From positions 25,620 through 89,619 of the forward strand of contig JAZBNV010000131.1 of the NCBI GenBank assembly GCA_036350795.1: DNA of 64,000 nucleotides, given 5' to 3'. The first letter of the stretch is position 1. Each line of letters opens with the position of its first letter. The notes below the pieces were generated by a model. The model was not told the DNA's origin and did not search any database. It saw only the letters and a program-made list of their open reading frames with translations. Source of the DNA: JAUVKT01 sp036350795 (GTDB taxonomy: Bacteria; Bacteroidota; Bacteroidia; Bacteroidales; VadinHA17). Shown piece by piece: positions 28,390-37,546 of this stretch. The translations under genes were made by a program, and so were the position numbers.

Positions 28390-28839
28390 TTAAAGGAGGA
28401 TTAATTTTTCCCTGATTACTGAATCAGATTCGTCTTTGCCGTATACTTTTATTCCCATACTTACTTTGGCACCGCTCAGAGATTCTGTAACAGGTGAAAT
28501 AACTTCGGCGAGATCGTGCTCGTCCATTTCGTCGAAATCTTCGATATCGAAATAGATATGGATTACAAATAACCGTCCACGGTTGTTGATCTCAGAAAGC
28601 ACCTTGATTAGTTTGGCTATCCAGATAGATGAAGCTGTATTGAAATATTCCAGATCGAGATGAAGGTTGGTTTCCTCGCCTGCAGATTTGATATATTCAG
28701 TTGCCCATTCAATAACGGGCTTATAGATCAGTGCTGCATTTTCAGGAATTGATTTTCCTTTAAATACCAGATCGCCTGATTCTGCATTGCAGAAGATTTC
28801 AGGTGACTTCTCTTTTGATTTAATTGATAGGTTTTCCAA
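28390..28839 (-). CDS. SiaC-family (DUF1987) regulatory phosphoprotein
   Basis: 149 residues, whole-length DUF1987. The family core is visible: SPEIFCNAESGDLVFKG, SIPENAALIY and LDLEYFNTASS. In Pseudomonas SiaC a Thr in the matching NTSS motif is phosphorylated by SiaB and removed by SiaA; here Thr68 sits at that place. No SiaB-type kinase, PP2C phosphatase or cyclase is in the window. Start is TTG at 28839, fixed by the family N-terminus. Confidence 0.85.
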   Translation of the reverse strand: MENLSIKSKEKSPEIFCNAESGDLVFKGKSIPENAALIYKPVIEWATEYIKSAGEETNLHLDLEYFNTASSIWIAKLIKVLSEINNRGRLFVIHIYFDIEDFDEMDEHDLAEVISPVTESLSGAKVSMGIKVYGKDESDSVIREKLILL

Positions 28840-29008
28840 TTTAATATACTCGAATTTCTAACCGAAACACTTGTTAACATCAAAACTATTCTATTATTGA
28901 GTCAGGAGCAAATCATTTATCAAATAGTTTTCACTTTCTATCAACGTTATACTGCTATTAGACAAAATTTGTCATCACTGATATCAATTCATACGTTAGG
29001 CCGGCAGA

Positions 29009-29042
29009 TTTGTTACCTCAATACTATTTTATTTTATCTTTG
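29009..29042 (+). promoter_or_regulatory. Promoter of argS
   Basis: TTTG (29009-29012) and TATCTTTG (29035-29042) are 22 bases apart, a near-exact Bacteroidota -33/-7 pair, 25 bases before the argS ATG. The rest of the 28840-29067 gap shows nothing else clear. Confidence 0.75.
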
Positions 29043-29067
29043 CAGCCTGACATTACAGCTATAACAG

Positions 29068-30843
29068 ATGGAAAATTTCCTCGTAAAAATTGGTACTGAA
29101 GCAGTTTCAGAGTTATATGGAGCTGATATTGAAAAAGATCTTATCCAGGTACAGCTGACACGCAAAGAATTTAAGGGTGATTATACTCTTGTTGTATTTC
29201 CACTGCTCAGGTTTTCACGAAAATCTCCTGAGCTTACCGCCGAGGATTTAGGTTCTTTTATTACAGCCAGGCACAGGGAGTTTGAATCGTACAATGTGGT
29301 AAAGGGCTTTCTTAACCTGAGTTTATCAGGGCAGGTATTTGTTGAGCTTGTCAGGAGTCTGAAGGAAGGTCTTCTGAGTGGTATTCCCCGCCCTGCGAAG
29401 GAGGAGCGAATTGTTATGATTGAGTACTCGTCGCCCAACACCAACAAGCCTCTTCACCTGGGTCATATCAGGAACAACCTGCTGGGCTTCTCGCTTTCAA
29501 GAATACTTTCATATTCAGGGAATAAGGTATATAAAACGAATATTGTAAACGACCGGGGCATTCATATCTGCAAGTCGATGCTTGCCTGGCAGAAATTCGG
29601 AAATGGTGAAACACCCCAATCCACCGGTGAAAAGGGGGATCACCTGGTTGGACGCTATTATGTGAAGTTTGATGTGGAGTATAAGAAGCAACAGGCCGGG
29701 CTAATAAAAAATGGGATGCAGCCTGAGGAAGCAGCAGAAAAAGCAGGTCTTATTATTGAGGCCAGGGAAATGCTTCGTAAATGGGAAAATGGCGATACCG
29801 AAACTGTTGAGCTCTGGGAAAAAATGAATTCGTGGGTTTATAAAGGTTTCGACGAAACATACAAGGCCCTGGGTGTTGACTTTGACCGGATATATTATGA
29901 GTCTGATACCTACCGGCTTGGAAGGGATATTGTACTGGAGGCAGTTGAAAAGGGGCTGCTGGAAAAGAAGGACGATGGATCAGTCTGGGCTGATTTTACA
30001 TCTGAAGGGCTGGATCAGAAATTACTACTGAGGTCTGATGGAACGGCTGTTTATATGACCCAGGACCTGGGTACGGCAATAGAACGTCACCGTGATTATA
30101 ACTTCGACAGTCATTATTATGTTGTTGGTAACGAGCAGAATTATCATTTCCAGATTTTAAAGCTCCTGCTTTTAAAACTGGGATACAAATGGGCCGATTC
30201 GCTTTATCATTTTTCATATGGCATGGTTGAACTGCCCGAAGGAAAAATGAAATCACGCGAAGGTAAAGTTGTGGATGCCGATGACCTGCTGGAAGAAATG
30301 ATAAGCACGGCTCGCACAACCTCTGATGAACTGGGTAAGCTCGATGATTATCCCGATGAAGAGAAAAGGGAGATTTTCAGAAAGGTAGGACTGGGAGCAC
30401 TCAAGTACTTTATCCTGAAAGTAGACCCTAAGAAGAATATGACATTTAATCCTGCAGAATCAATAGATTTCAATGGTAATACCGGTCCGTTTATTCAGTA
30501 TACCTACGCCAGGATAAACTCGATTATGCGAAAGGCAGGCGATGAAGATACGGAATTGAGTGTAGAGGTAAAAACCAATATAAAAGAGCAGAGTATAATA
30601 CTTAGCCTCTCACGCTTTGAGAATGTAGTTGCCGAGGCAGCCGGGAGTCTGAGTCCTGCAATGATTGCCAACTATTGCTACGACCTTGCCCGTGATTTCA
30701 ACCAGTTCTACCATGATTACTCAATTCTTGGCGAGGAAGATATTTTGCTCAGAAAATTCCGGATTGCTATCACCGGGCTTACCGGCCGGGTACTTGAAAA
30801 AGCGATGTGGTTGCTTGGGATTGATATGCCCGAAAGAATGTAA
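29068..30843 (+). CDS. argS: Arginyl-tRNA synthetase
   Basis: 591 residues, full length class I synthetase. The Add-1 N-terminal domain (1-100) is followed by the HIGH-type motif HLGHIRNN within SSPNTNKPLHLGHIRNN, a KMSKS-like KMKSREG near residue 400, and the all-helical anticodon-binding domain ending in LLGIDMPERM. It charges tRNA-Arg with arginine. It has its own promoter. Confidence 0.98.
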   Translation: MENFLVKIGTEAVSELYGADIEKDLIQVQLTRKEFKGDYTLVVFPLLRFSRKSPELTAEDLGSFITARHREFESYNVVKGFLNLSLSGQVFVELVRSLKEGLLSGIPRPAKEERIVMIEYSSPNTNKPLHLGHIRNNLLGFSLSRILSYSGNKVYKTNIVNDRGIHICKSMLAWQKFGNGETPQSTGEKGDHLVGRYYVKFDVEYKKQQAGLIKNGMQPEEAAEKAGLIIEAREMLRKWENGDTETVELWEKMNSWVYKGFDETYKALGVDFDRIYYESDTYRLGRDIVLEAVEKGLLEKKDDGSVWADFTSEGLDQKLLLRSDGTAVYMTQDLGTAIERHRDYNFDSHYYVVGNEQNYHFQILKLLLLKLGYKWADSLYHFSYGMVELPEGKMKSREGKVVDADDLLEEMISTARTTSDELGKLDDYPDEEKREIFRKVGLGALKYFILKVDPKKNMTFNPAESIDFNGNTGPFIQYTYARINSIMRKAGDEDTELSVEVKTNIKEQSIILSLSRFENVVAEAAGSLSPAMIANYCYDLARDFNQFYHDYSILGEEDILLRKFRIAITGLTGRVLEKAMWLLGIDMPERM

Positions 30844-30850
30844 AACTTAT

Positions 30851-30858
30851 TAGTTTTG
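30851..30858 (+). promoter_or_regulatory. -7 element (TAGTTTTG) for ffh
   Basis: TAGTTTTG matches TAnnTTTG, 18 bases before the ffh ATG. No -33 motif is found at normal spacing, so ffh could also be read from the argS promoter. Confidence 0.4.
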
Positions 30859-30876
30859 TAGAAATTTTAGAATAAA

Positions 30877-32202
30877 ATGTTTGAGAATTTAAGCGAACGA
30901 TTAGAGAGGTCTTTTAAAATAATTAAGGGCCAGGGGAGAATAACTGAGATAAATGTGGCTGAGACACTCAAGGATGTGAGGCGTGCACTTCTTGATGCTG
31001 ATGTAAACTACAGGATAGCCAAAGATTTCACTGATACCGTAAAAGAGAAGGCCCTCGGGCAAAATGTACTGAATGCAGTTAAACCATCTCAACTGATGGT
31101 AAAAATAGTACATGATGAACTTGCCCTGTTGATGGGAGGGGAGAATGTTGAGATAAATATAAAGGGTAATCCCTGTGTAATACTTATATCCGGGCTCCAG
31201 GGCTCTGGTAAAACAACCTTTTCAGGTAAGCTTGCAAATCTTCTTAAAACAAAAAAAGGAAGAAACCCGATGCTGGTCGCAGGTGATGTTTACCGGCCTG
31301 CTGCAATTGAACAATTAAAAGTACTGGGAGAACAGATCAATGTGCCTGTCTATACAGAAGAGGGTAACCAGGACCCGGTTAAGATTGCAAAAAGGGCAGT
31401 CAGGGAAGCAAGGAATATGGGTTACGATACAGTTATTATCGATACAGCGGGCCGCCTTGCCATTGACGAAGAGATGATGGCAGAAATAAGTGCGGTAAAA
31501 GAAGCTGTAACGCCTCACGAAACATTGTTTGTGGTAGATGCCATGACCGGTCAGGATGCAGTTAATACAGCTAAGGAGTTTAATGAAAGGCTTGATTTTG
31601 ATGGTGTTGTTCTGACTAAACTGGATGGTGACACCCGTGGTGGGGCAGCTCTTTCAATAAAGGGGGTTGTAAATAAACCTATTAAGTTTATTGGCTCGGG
31701 TGAGAAGATGGATGCCATAGACCTTTTCTATCCGGAAAGGATGGCTGACCGGATACTGGGAATGGGCGATATAGTATCGCTTGTTGAAAAAGCCCAGGAG
31801 CAATTTGACCAGGAGGAAGCTGCCAAGCTCCAGAAAAGAATAGCAAAAAACCAGTTCGACTTTAATGATTTTATATCCCAGATAAAGCAGATTAAGAAGA
31901 TGGGTAACATTAAAGACCTTATGGGAATGGTACCCGGAGTTGGAAAAGCCATTAAAAATCTTGATCTTGACGATGATGCTTTCAAGGGTATTGAAGCAAT
32001 AATTCACAGTATGACCCCTGAGGAGAGAGCAAATCCCTCGGTAATGAATGGAAGCAGAAGAAAACGAATTGCCAGTGGAAGCGGTACGAGCATACAGGAG
32101 GTGAACAGGCTTCTGAAGCAATTTGACGAAACAAAGAGAATGATGAAGGTGATGACGAAAAAAGGAGGTGGAAATCTTGCTAAAATGATGAGACCAAATT
32201 AA
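30877..32202 (+). CDS. ffh: Signal recognition particle protein Ffh
   Basis: 441 residues. N domain, SRP GTPase G domain with GLQGSGKTT (G1), DTAGRL (G3) and TKLDGDTRGG (G4/G5), then a Met-rich M domain (MGNIKDLMGMVPGVG, SRRKRIASGSG) that binds 4.5S RNA and signal sequences. It delivers nascent membrane proteins to FtsY. Neither ftsY nor the SRP RNA gene is seen here. folD follows 6 bases later. Confidence 0.98.
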   Translation: MFENLSERLERSFKIIKGQGRITEINVAETLKDVRRALLDADVNYRIAKDFTDTVKEKALGQNVLNAVKPSQLMVKIVHDELALLMGGENVEINIKGNPCVILISGLQGSGKTTFSGKLANLLKTKKGRNPMLVAGDVYRPAAIEQLKVLGEQINVPVYTEEGNQDPVKIAKRAVREARNMGYDTVIIDTAGRLAIDEEMMAEISAVKEAVTPHETLFVVDAMTGQDAVNTAKEFNERLDFDGVVLTKLDGDTRGGAALSIKGVVNKPIKFIGSGEKMDAIDLFYPERMADRILGMGDIVSLVEKAQEQFDQEEAAKLQKRIAKNQFDFNDFISQIKQIKKMGNIKDLMGMVPGVGKAIKNLDLDDDAFKGIEAIIHSMTPEERANPSVMNGSRRKRIASGSGTSIQEVNRLLKQFDETKRMMKVMTKKGGGNLAKMMRPN

Positions 32203-32208
32203 TCAGAT

Positions 32209-33081
32209 ATGTATAAAATAATCGATGGAAAACAAATCTCCTCGGATATAAAGCTTGAGATAGCCGGGGAAGTAAAAAAGATTAAGGAACAGGGTGGTAA
32301 GATTCCACATCTTGCTGCAGTACTTGTTGGCAATGATGGTGGAAGTGAAACCTATGTTGCACATAAAGTAAAAGCCTGTGAGCAGGTTGGATTTAATTCC
32401 ACGCTGGTAAGGTTTGATGCCGATGTATCAGAAGATGAGTTGCTTGCAAAAGTGGACGATCTTAATAATGATCCTGATATTGACGGTTTTATTGTGCAGT
32501 TGCCACTTCCCGGCCATATTTCAGAGAATAAGGTGATTGAGGCTATTGACCCTGCAAAGGACGTGGATGGATTTCACCCTGTAAACGTGGGCAAAATGGT
32601 TGTTGGTTTACCTTCATTTGTATCTGCTACTCCCTATGGGATTATGGAGCTGCTGAAAAGATATGATATTGAGACCTCAGGTAAAAAATGTGTTGTTATT
32701 GGCAGAAGCAATATTGTTGGACGGCCGGTAAGCATTCTGATGTCAAAGAAGGGTATTGATGCTACGGTTACAGTTGTTCACAGCAGGACCAAAGACCTGC
32801 CCCTGGTTACCTCCGAAGCAGATATTATAATTGCAGCTATGGGAATTCCCGGCTTTGTAACAGCAGATATGGTTAAAGAAGGTGCCGTGGTTATTGATGT
32901 AGGCACAACCAGGGTTAAATCGGATGAAACAAAGTCCGGATGGAAGCTTCGTGGTGATGTGGATTTCGACACTGTTGCACCCAAATGCTCCTATATTACG
33001 CCGGTGCCCGGAGGAGTTGGTCCGATGACCATTGTATCGCTTCTTCAGAATACCCTGCTGGCAGGAAAGATCGGTAAATAA
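32209..33081 (+). CDS. folD: Methylenetetrahydrofolate dehydrogenase / cyclohydrolase FolD
   Basis: 290 residues, bifunctional FolD. Key motifs: YVAHKVKACEQVG with the catalytic Lys, DGFIVQLPLPGH, KDVDGFHPVNVGK, the NAD(P) loop GRSNIVGRPV and PVPGGVGPMT. It interconverts 5,10-methylene- and 10-formyl-THF for purine and formyl-Met supply. Very likely co-transcribed with ffh. Confidence 0.97.
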   Translation: MYKIIDGKQISSDIKLEIAGEVKKIKEQGGKIPHLAAVLVGNDGGSETYVAHKVKACEQVGFNSTLVRFDADVSEDELLAKVDDLNNDPDIDGFIVQLPLPGHISENKVIEAIDPAKDVDGFHPVNVGKMVVGLPSFVSATPYGIMELLKRYDIETSGKKCVVIGRSNIVGRPVSILMSKKGIDATVTVVHSRTKDLPLVTSEADIIIAAMGIPGFVTADMVKEGAVVIDVGTTRVKSDETKSGWKLRGDVDFDTVAPKCSYITPVPGGVGPMTIVSLLQNTLLAGKIGK

Positions 33082-33086
33082 AGGGG

Positions 33087-34085
33087 CTAAGGTAAGTCGT
33101 CAAGGCCCCTCAGGTAGAGGTCATACCCGCCTTTGCCTCCTGGCCGGTCTGATGAGAATAGTATATAATCATTGGTAAATCCCGGTGCAAAGCTCAGCAG
33201 GGGCCTGTATTCATTATACTGGGTATTTATGTCCGGACCCATATTTCTGGCACTGCTCCATTTACCATTGGCATATACCGACATGTAAAGATCGTAGCCA
33301 CCCATTCCACCTGGTCTGTCTGAGGCAAAAACCATGATATTATCAAAAATATAGGGGCATTTATCGTTGGCAGCACTGTTGATACTGTCGGTTCTGGTAC
33401 CATCAGAATAGTCGCCGGCTAACCATGCCTCAAAGCTTGTACTTATTTCTACAGGGTTCTCATAAATATCATAATCCCCGTTTCGATCTGTTGTGTAGTA
33501 TACCTTGCTGAACTCCCGGTCGAAAGTTAAATATGCTTCATTTGCAGGTGTGTTAAGCACACTCAGATCCGACATTGTTACTCCGGTAGGTGGGTTATTG
33601 CCCCCGCTTGGATAATAATTCATATATCTCAGGTCAAGGTCCCCTTCCGCACTCTCCGAGGCACAGAAGAAATACTCTTTGCCATCAAGACCATTAAAGA
33701 TTCTTGAGGGGCCAAAATCATTTCCATCAGTATTGGCAGCATTCTCCAGGTAGTCGTAGAAATCGGAGCTTAACATTTCTGAGTATAATTCGAAGCTTCC
33801 GTCAATCTGGTTAAAAATATATGAAAATACACCTGTTACCAGGTCAAAATCATTTCCGCCGCTGTTCCTGTTTGAAGAAAAAATAACAGGCAGATACATA
33901 GTTATCTGGGGAAGAGCCATGTTAAGGTCATCATACTCGCTGTTTAATCCGTAAAGATTTATTGTGGAGTCGGCAAAAAAACCATACTCGTATTTTATTT
34001 TCGGGTCATCACCACCACAATTACTTGAGCTGGTAACTATAAGAATCAGTGCGAGCACGAGGTATAAGCTTATATGTTTTTTCAT
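33087..34085 (-). CDS. PD40 (TolB-like) beta-propeller lipoprotein
   Basis: 332 residues. An N-terminal signal with a late Cys (LILIVTSSSNC, Cys23) suggests a lipoprotein. The mature part carries WD40-like PD40 motifs, best seen as FASDRPGGMGGYDLYMS and FSSDRPGGKGGYDLYL, plus STDRNGDYD-like blades. The family often links outer-membrane OmpA/peptidoglycan complexes, but no OmpA domain is present here. It converges on folD with a 5-base gap. A hairpin with a T-run sits 48 bases before its start. Confidence 0.85.
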   Translation of the reverse strand: MKKHISLYLVLALILIVTSSSNCGGDDPKIKYEYGFFADSTINLYGLNSEYDDLNMALPQITMYLPVIFSSNRNSGGNDFDLVTGVFSYIFNQIDGSFELYSEMLSSDFYDYLENAANTDGNDFGPSRIFNGLDGKEYFFCASESAEGDLDLRYMNYYPSGGNNPPTGVTMSDLSVLNTPANEAYLTFDREFSKVYYTTDRNGDYDIYENPVEISTSFEAWLAGDYSDGTRTDSINSAANDKCPYIFDNIMVFASDRPGGMGGYDLYMSVYANGKWSSARNMGPDINTQYNEYRPLLSFAPGFTNDYILFSSDRPGGKGGYDLYLRGLDDLP

Positions 34086-34133
34086 ATCCGGATACTTGAT
34101 TGTATGAGGTAAAATTAGATAAAAATTGATATC

Positions 34134-34159
34134 AAAAAAAAACCGGGAGGAATTCCCGG
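34134..34159 (-). terminator. Rho-independent terminator or attenuator ahead of the PD40 lipoprotein gene
   Basis: On the minus strand CCGGGA (34159-34154) pairs exactly with TCCCGG (34148-34143) across a 5-base loop, followed by nine T residues (34142-34134). No gene lies upstream on that strand, so it is either an insulator or a leader attenuator. Confidence 0.65.
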
Positions 34160-34173
34160 CTCTTCGAAGGTAG

Positions 34174-34203
34174 AATTTAGGTTAATTTAGGGTAATTTAG
34201 GGT
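34174..34203. repeat. Decamer tandem repeat, AATTTAGGGT x3
   Basis: Three adjacent copies (AATTTAGGTT, AATTTAGGGT, AATTTAGGGT), next to the hairpin above. Confidence 0.8.
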
Positions 34204-34399
34204 ATGAGGGTAATTGTTCAGATCCTCAATAATTACACCCTTAAGATGTAATAGCTACCTTAAAGGTTGCGTACAGCCGGTTATTATTTATCATATTTTA
34301 TTAGTACTCTGATTTTATTACTGATAAACAGCTGTTTATAAAAAAACATATTTGTGAAAAAATTCGGGAGCCTAAACTGGCAGCGCAGATAATTTATTC

Positions 34400-34407
34400 T
34401 ATTTTTG
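34400..34407 (+). promoter_or_regulatory. -7 element (TATTTTTG) for the TPR-comA-DUF368-aroE string
   Basis: TATTTTTG fits TAnnTTTG, 30 bases before the TPR ATG. No -33 motif at normal distance. Confidence 0.45.
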
Positions 34408-34436
34408 CATCTTGAACCTATAATCAGGCAATCAAT

Positions 34437-35840
34437 ATGGATGAGGAAAGGTTGGGATATTACGATGAAGACAAATCATTGATTGTTGAGCGCTTCGAAC
34501 ACATGAGGAAGAATAATGAGAATTATTTTTTTGATGTGTCAGAGTTTGAGGCAATAATTGATTATTACCTGGAGCAGAATGATGTTACATTTGCTTTTGA
34601 AGCATCTGAGGCTGCCTACAATCAACACCCGCAATCTGTTTCCCTGCAGTTGCGTCGTGCAAAGGTAATGATTGATAAAGGCAGGGCTGTTGACGCTCTC
34701 AAGACAATCAAGGTGCTGGAGAGCCTTGAACCAAATAATTTTGAGATATTTATTATTAAGGGAGCAGCCCTGGGAATGCTTGGAGATATACAGGGTACAA
34801 AACGCAATTTTGACATTGCCCTTGAAACAGATCCCGCTGAAGAAATAACAATACTCTTAAGTATTACTTCAATACTTTACAACCTGAATCATTATAAAAT
34901 ACTTCTCCCTTACCTGCACAGGCTGATTGAGCTCGAACCAGATTACCATACCCATCTCTACGATCTGGCCTACGCCTATGAGAAGCTGGAAGAATATGAG
35001 AAGGCCATTGAGTATTATAACGAATTCCTGGTAAATGTGCCTTTTTCTGATAATGCATGGTATAACCTCGGAATCCTTTATAACAAAACAAACAGGCTGA
35101 AAGAGGCTGTAGAAGCCTATGATTACTCGCTTGCCATAAACTCCACAAATGTTTTTGCGCTCTTTAATAAGGCAAATATTCTAAGTAATACAGGCGATTA
35201 TCTTAATGCCCTGGAAGCATACCTGGAGTACCTGGAGTACGAGAATGAAAGTTCTGAGGCCTTGACCTATGCAGCAGAATGTTTTGATAAAACCGGCGAC
35301 TGTGAAATGGCATCAAAGTATTACCAGGAAGCCATCGACCTGGATCCCGGTTTTGCTGAGCCCTGGTTCGGGCTTGGGATGATATACCTGAACGACAGAC
35401 TTCCGGAAGAGACACTGTATTATTTCAGAAAGGCAACCGAACTGGATCCCGATAATCCTGAGTATTTCTACTTCCTGGGTAAATCGCAGGAACAATTTAT
35501 GAGAGTAAAGGAAGCAGTAAGGTCATATATGACAGCCCTCAGGCTGGACCCTTTTTATGACCAGGTGTGGAACGACCTGGGAAAACTTGTAATATCAGAA
35601 GGATTGTATTTCAGGGTTATACCTATGCTCGAAAAAGCACTTAAGGTTACAGGCGATGTTCATGGCCTGAGATTTATACTTGCTTCTTCATATCTTTACT
35701 CCGGTGAGAGCGATAAATGCTATCATCACCTTTCCAAGGCCTTTGTTCTCTCTGAGAATTCATTTGCCACTTTCAGGGACCTCTTTCCCGGGCATCTGTT
35801 ATCTGAAGATTTAAAACAATTATTATATCTGAATGACTGA
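34437..35840 (+). CDS. Cytoplasmic tetratricopeptide-repeat protein
   Basis: 467 residues, no signal peptide or membrane helix. About ten TPR units run from residue 45 to 440, with the typical small-large-aromatic spacing (YDLAYAYEKLEEYEKAIEYYNEFL, AWYNLGILYNKTNRLKEAVEAYDYSLAI, AWFGLGMIYLNDRLPEETLYYFRKATEL). It is a protein-interaction scaffold with no catalytic part. Genes downstream overlap or abut it, so it heads a four-gene string. Confidence 0.9.
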   Translation: MDEERLGYYDEDKSLIVERFEHMRKNNENYFFDVSEFEAIIDYYLEQNDVTFAFEASEAAYNQHPQSVSLQLRRAKVMIDKGRAVDALKTIKVLESLEPNNFEIFIIKGAALGMLGDIQGTKRNFDIALETDPAEEITILLSITSILYNLNHYKILLPYLHRLIELEPDYHTHLYDLAYAYEKLEEYEKAIEYYNEFLVNVPFSDNAWYNLGILYNKTNRLKEAVEAYDYSLAINSTNVFALFNKANILSNTGDYLNALEAYLEYLEYENESSEALTYAAECFDKTGDCEMASKYYQEAIDLDPGFAEPWFGLGMIYLNDRLPEETLYYFRKATELDPDNPEYFYFLGKSQEQFMRVKEAVRSYMTALRLDPFYDQVWNDLGKLVISEGLYFRVIPMLEKALKVTGDVHGLRFILASSYLYSGESDKCYHHLSKAFVLSENSFATFRDLFPGHLLSEDLKQLLYLND

Positions 35841-36615
35841 TATTATGAAAACCCTGCCTTTCCTCCCGGAAAGAAGCACAAAACCCCGAAATACAGGCTT
35901 AACCATGGTAATGGATAAAGGACTGAGTGTTAATGAAGCAAAAGACCTGGTTAGTGTTGGAAGTGCCTATATAGACTTTGTTAAACTTGGCTTTGGTACC
36001 TCGCTGCTAACACCGGGGGTGGAAGAAAAGATTGATGTATACCGGAAGGCAGGATTAATATGCTACCTGGGAGGAACCCTCTTTGAAGCATATGTAATAA
36101 GAGGACTTTTTAAGGATTATATTAAGCTCCTTAAGAAGCTTAAACTCGAAATGGTTGAGGTTTCGGATGGTTCATATGAAATGAAACAGGAGGATAAACT
36201 CAGTTATATCAGGGAGCTTTCAAAGGACTTTACTGTTATTTCAGAGGTTGGGTCGAAGAAGAAAGACGTGGTGTATACGCCGGAAGAGTGGGTTAGCATG
36301 ATGTCGTCCGAACTGGAAGCAGGCTCGATAAAGGTTATCGCTGAGGCACGCGAAAGTGGTACCACCGGAATATACAATAGCGATGGTTCAACAAATGATG
36401 CACTTATTGACTCAATTGCAGAGCATATATCTCTCGATAACGTTCTCTGGGAGGCTCCGGTAAAATCTCAGCAGGCATGGTTTATAAAAGAATTTGGTCA
36501 TAATGTTAACCTTGGTAATATAGCTCCCAACGAAGTAATATCTCTCGAAGCCCTGAGGTGCGGCCTGCGGGGTGATACCTTCTTCCAGTTCCTGCCTGAA
36601 GATCTAAAATATTAA
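35833..36615 (+). CDS. Phosphosulfolactate synthase (ComA-like)
   Basis: 260 residues with the ComA TIM-barrel signature: GLTMVMDKGLSVNEAKDLV, DFVKLGFGTS, CYLGGTLFE, EVSDGSYEM and ALRCGLRGDTFF. ComA adds sulfite to phosphoenolpyruvate, giving phosphosulfolactate, the first step of coenzyme M synthesis in methanogens; bacterial members may make sulfolactate. No ComB or ComC is nearby. The start overlaps the TPR stop by 8 bases; Met5 (35845) would remove the overlap. Confidence 0.82.
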   Translation: MTDIMKTLPFLPERSTKPRNTGLTMVMDKGLSVNEAKDLVSVGSAYIDFVKLGFGTSLLTPGVEEKIDVYRKAGLICYLGGTLFEAYVIRGLFKDYIKLLKKLKLEMVEVSDGSYEMKQEDKLSYIRELSKDFTVISEVGSKKKDVVYTPEEWVSMMSSELEAGSIKVIAEARESGTTGIYNSDGSTNDALIDSIAEHISLDNVLWEAPVKSQQAWFIKEFGHNVNLGNIAPNEVISLEALRCGLRGDTFFQFLPEDLKY

Positions 36616-36616
36616 T

Positions 36617-37546
36617 ATGCAGGGTCTTAAAAATTCATTATTGCTCGTTTTGAAGGGAATAAGTATGGGTGCGGCAGATGTGGTACCCGGAGTCTCGGGT
36701 GGTACTATTGCCCTTATTACAGGTGTATACGAGGAGCTTATACATTCGCTTAAATCAATAAATGTAAACTCGCTAAGCCTCTTGCTTAAACTGAAACTAA
36801 GAGATTTCTGGAAAACTATAAACGGTAATTTCCTTTTATTGCTCTTCGGAGGAGTATTGATAAGCGTTTTTTCATTATCCAGGCTTCTTAAATTCTTGCT
36901 CCATAATTACCCTGTTCTTATCTGGTCGTTCTTTCTTGGCTTGATCCTTGCCTCAGCTATAATCGTGGCTAAAAGAATAAAAGACTGGGATGCTTCAAGG
37001 GCTCTGGCCCTGGCTGCAGGGATAATGGCAATGTATTTTATTACACGCTTTACCCCGGCTGAAACTACCGAGGCCTACTGGTTTGTATTTATTTCAGGAG
37101 CAATAGCCATCTGTGCAATGATACTGCCCGGTATTTCAGGAGCATTTATTCTACTGATCCTGGGCAAATACCAGTTTATTCTCGGAGCAGTAGCAGATAT
37201 GGACTTAATAGTTCTTCTTGTTTTCGGCCTTGGAATAATCAGCGGTCTGCTGTCCTTTTCCAGGATCTTATCATACCTGCTTTCGAAATATCATGATCAT
37301 ACAATTGCTGTGCTTACCGGGTTTATAATTGGCTCACTGAATAAGATATGGCCGTGGAAGGAAATTATCAGCTCACGACTGAATTCACATGGTGAATATA
37401 TTCCGCTTGTTGAGAAGAATATCCTTCCCTGGCGCTACAATGAAATCACTTCTGGCAATCCTTACCTGCTTTATTCACTGATACTGATTATTTCTGGTGT
37501 ACTGGCTGTGATCTTACTTGATAAACTTGGGAGAAAAGCGAAATGA
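36617..37546 (+). CDS. DUF368 membrane protein, probable undecaprenyl-phosphate translocase
   Basis: 309 residues with about eight to ten membrane helices. Two inverted re-entrant motifs are visible: GAADVVPGVSGGTIALITGVYE near the N-terminus and ILPGISGAFILLILGKYQ near residue 170. DUF368 proteins (PopT in Vibrio) recycle undecaprenyl phosphate across the inner membrane for wall and LPS assembly. One base separates it from comA, and aroE overlaps its end by ATGA, implying coupling. Confidence 0.85.
   Translation: MQGLKNSLLLVLKGISMGAADVVPGVSGGTIALITGVYEELIHSLKSINVNSLSLLLKLKLRDFWKTINGNFLLLLFGGVLISVFSLSRLLKFLLHNYPVLIWSFFLGLILASAIIVAKRIKDWDASRALALAAGIMAMYFITRFTPAETTEAYWFVFISGAIAICAMILPGISGAFILLILGKYQFILGAVADMDLIVLLVFGLGIISGLLSFSRILSYLLSKYHDHTIAVLTGFIIGSLNKIWPWKEIISSRLNSHGEYIPLVEKNILPWRYNEITSGNPYLLYSLILIISGVLAVILLDKLGRKAK

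Larger units (their letters stand above)
34086..34436. other. Intergenic region between the PD40 lipoprotein and the TPR gene
   Basis: 351 bases with no credible gene. It holds a minus-strand hairpin/T-run, three copies of a decamer repeat, and a plus-strand -7 element for the TPR gene (each listed separately). The middle (about 34210-34390) is AT-rich and shows no feature I can name. Confidence 0.6.
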
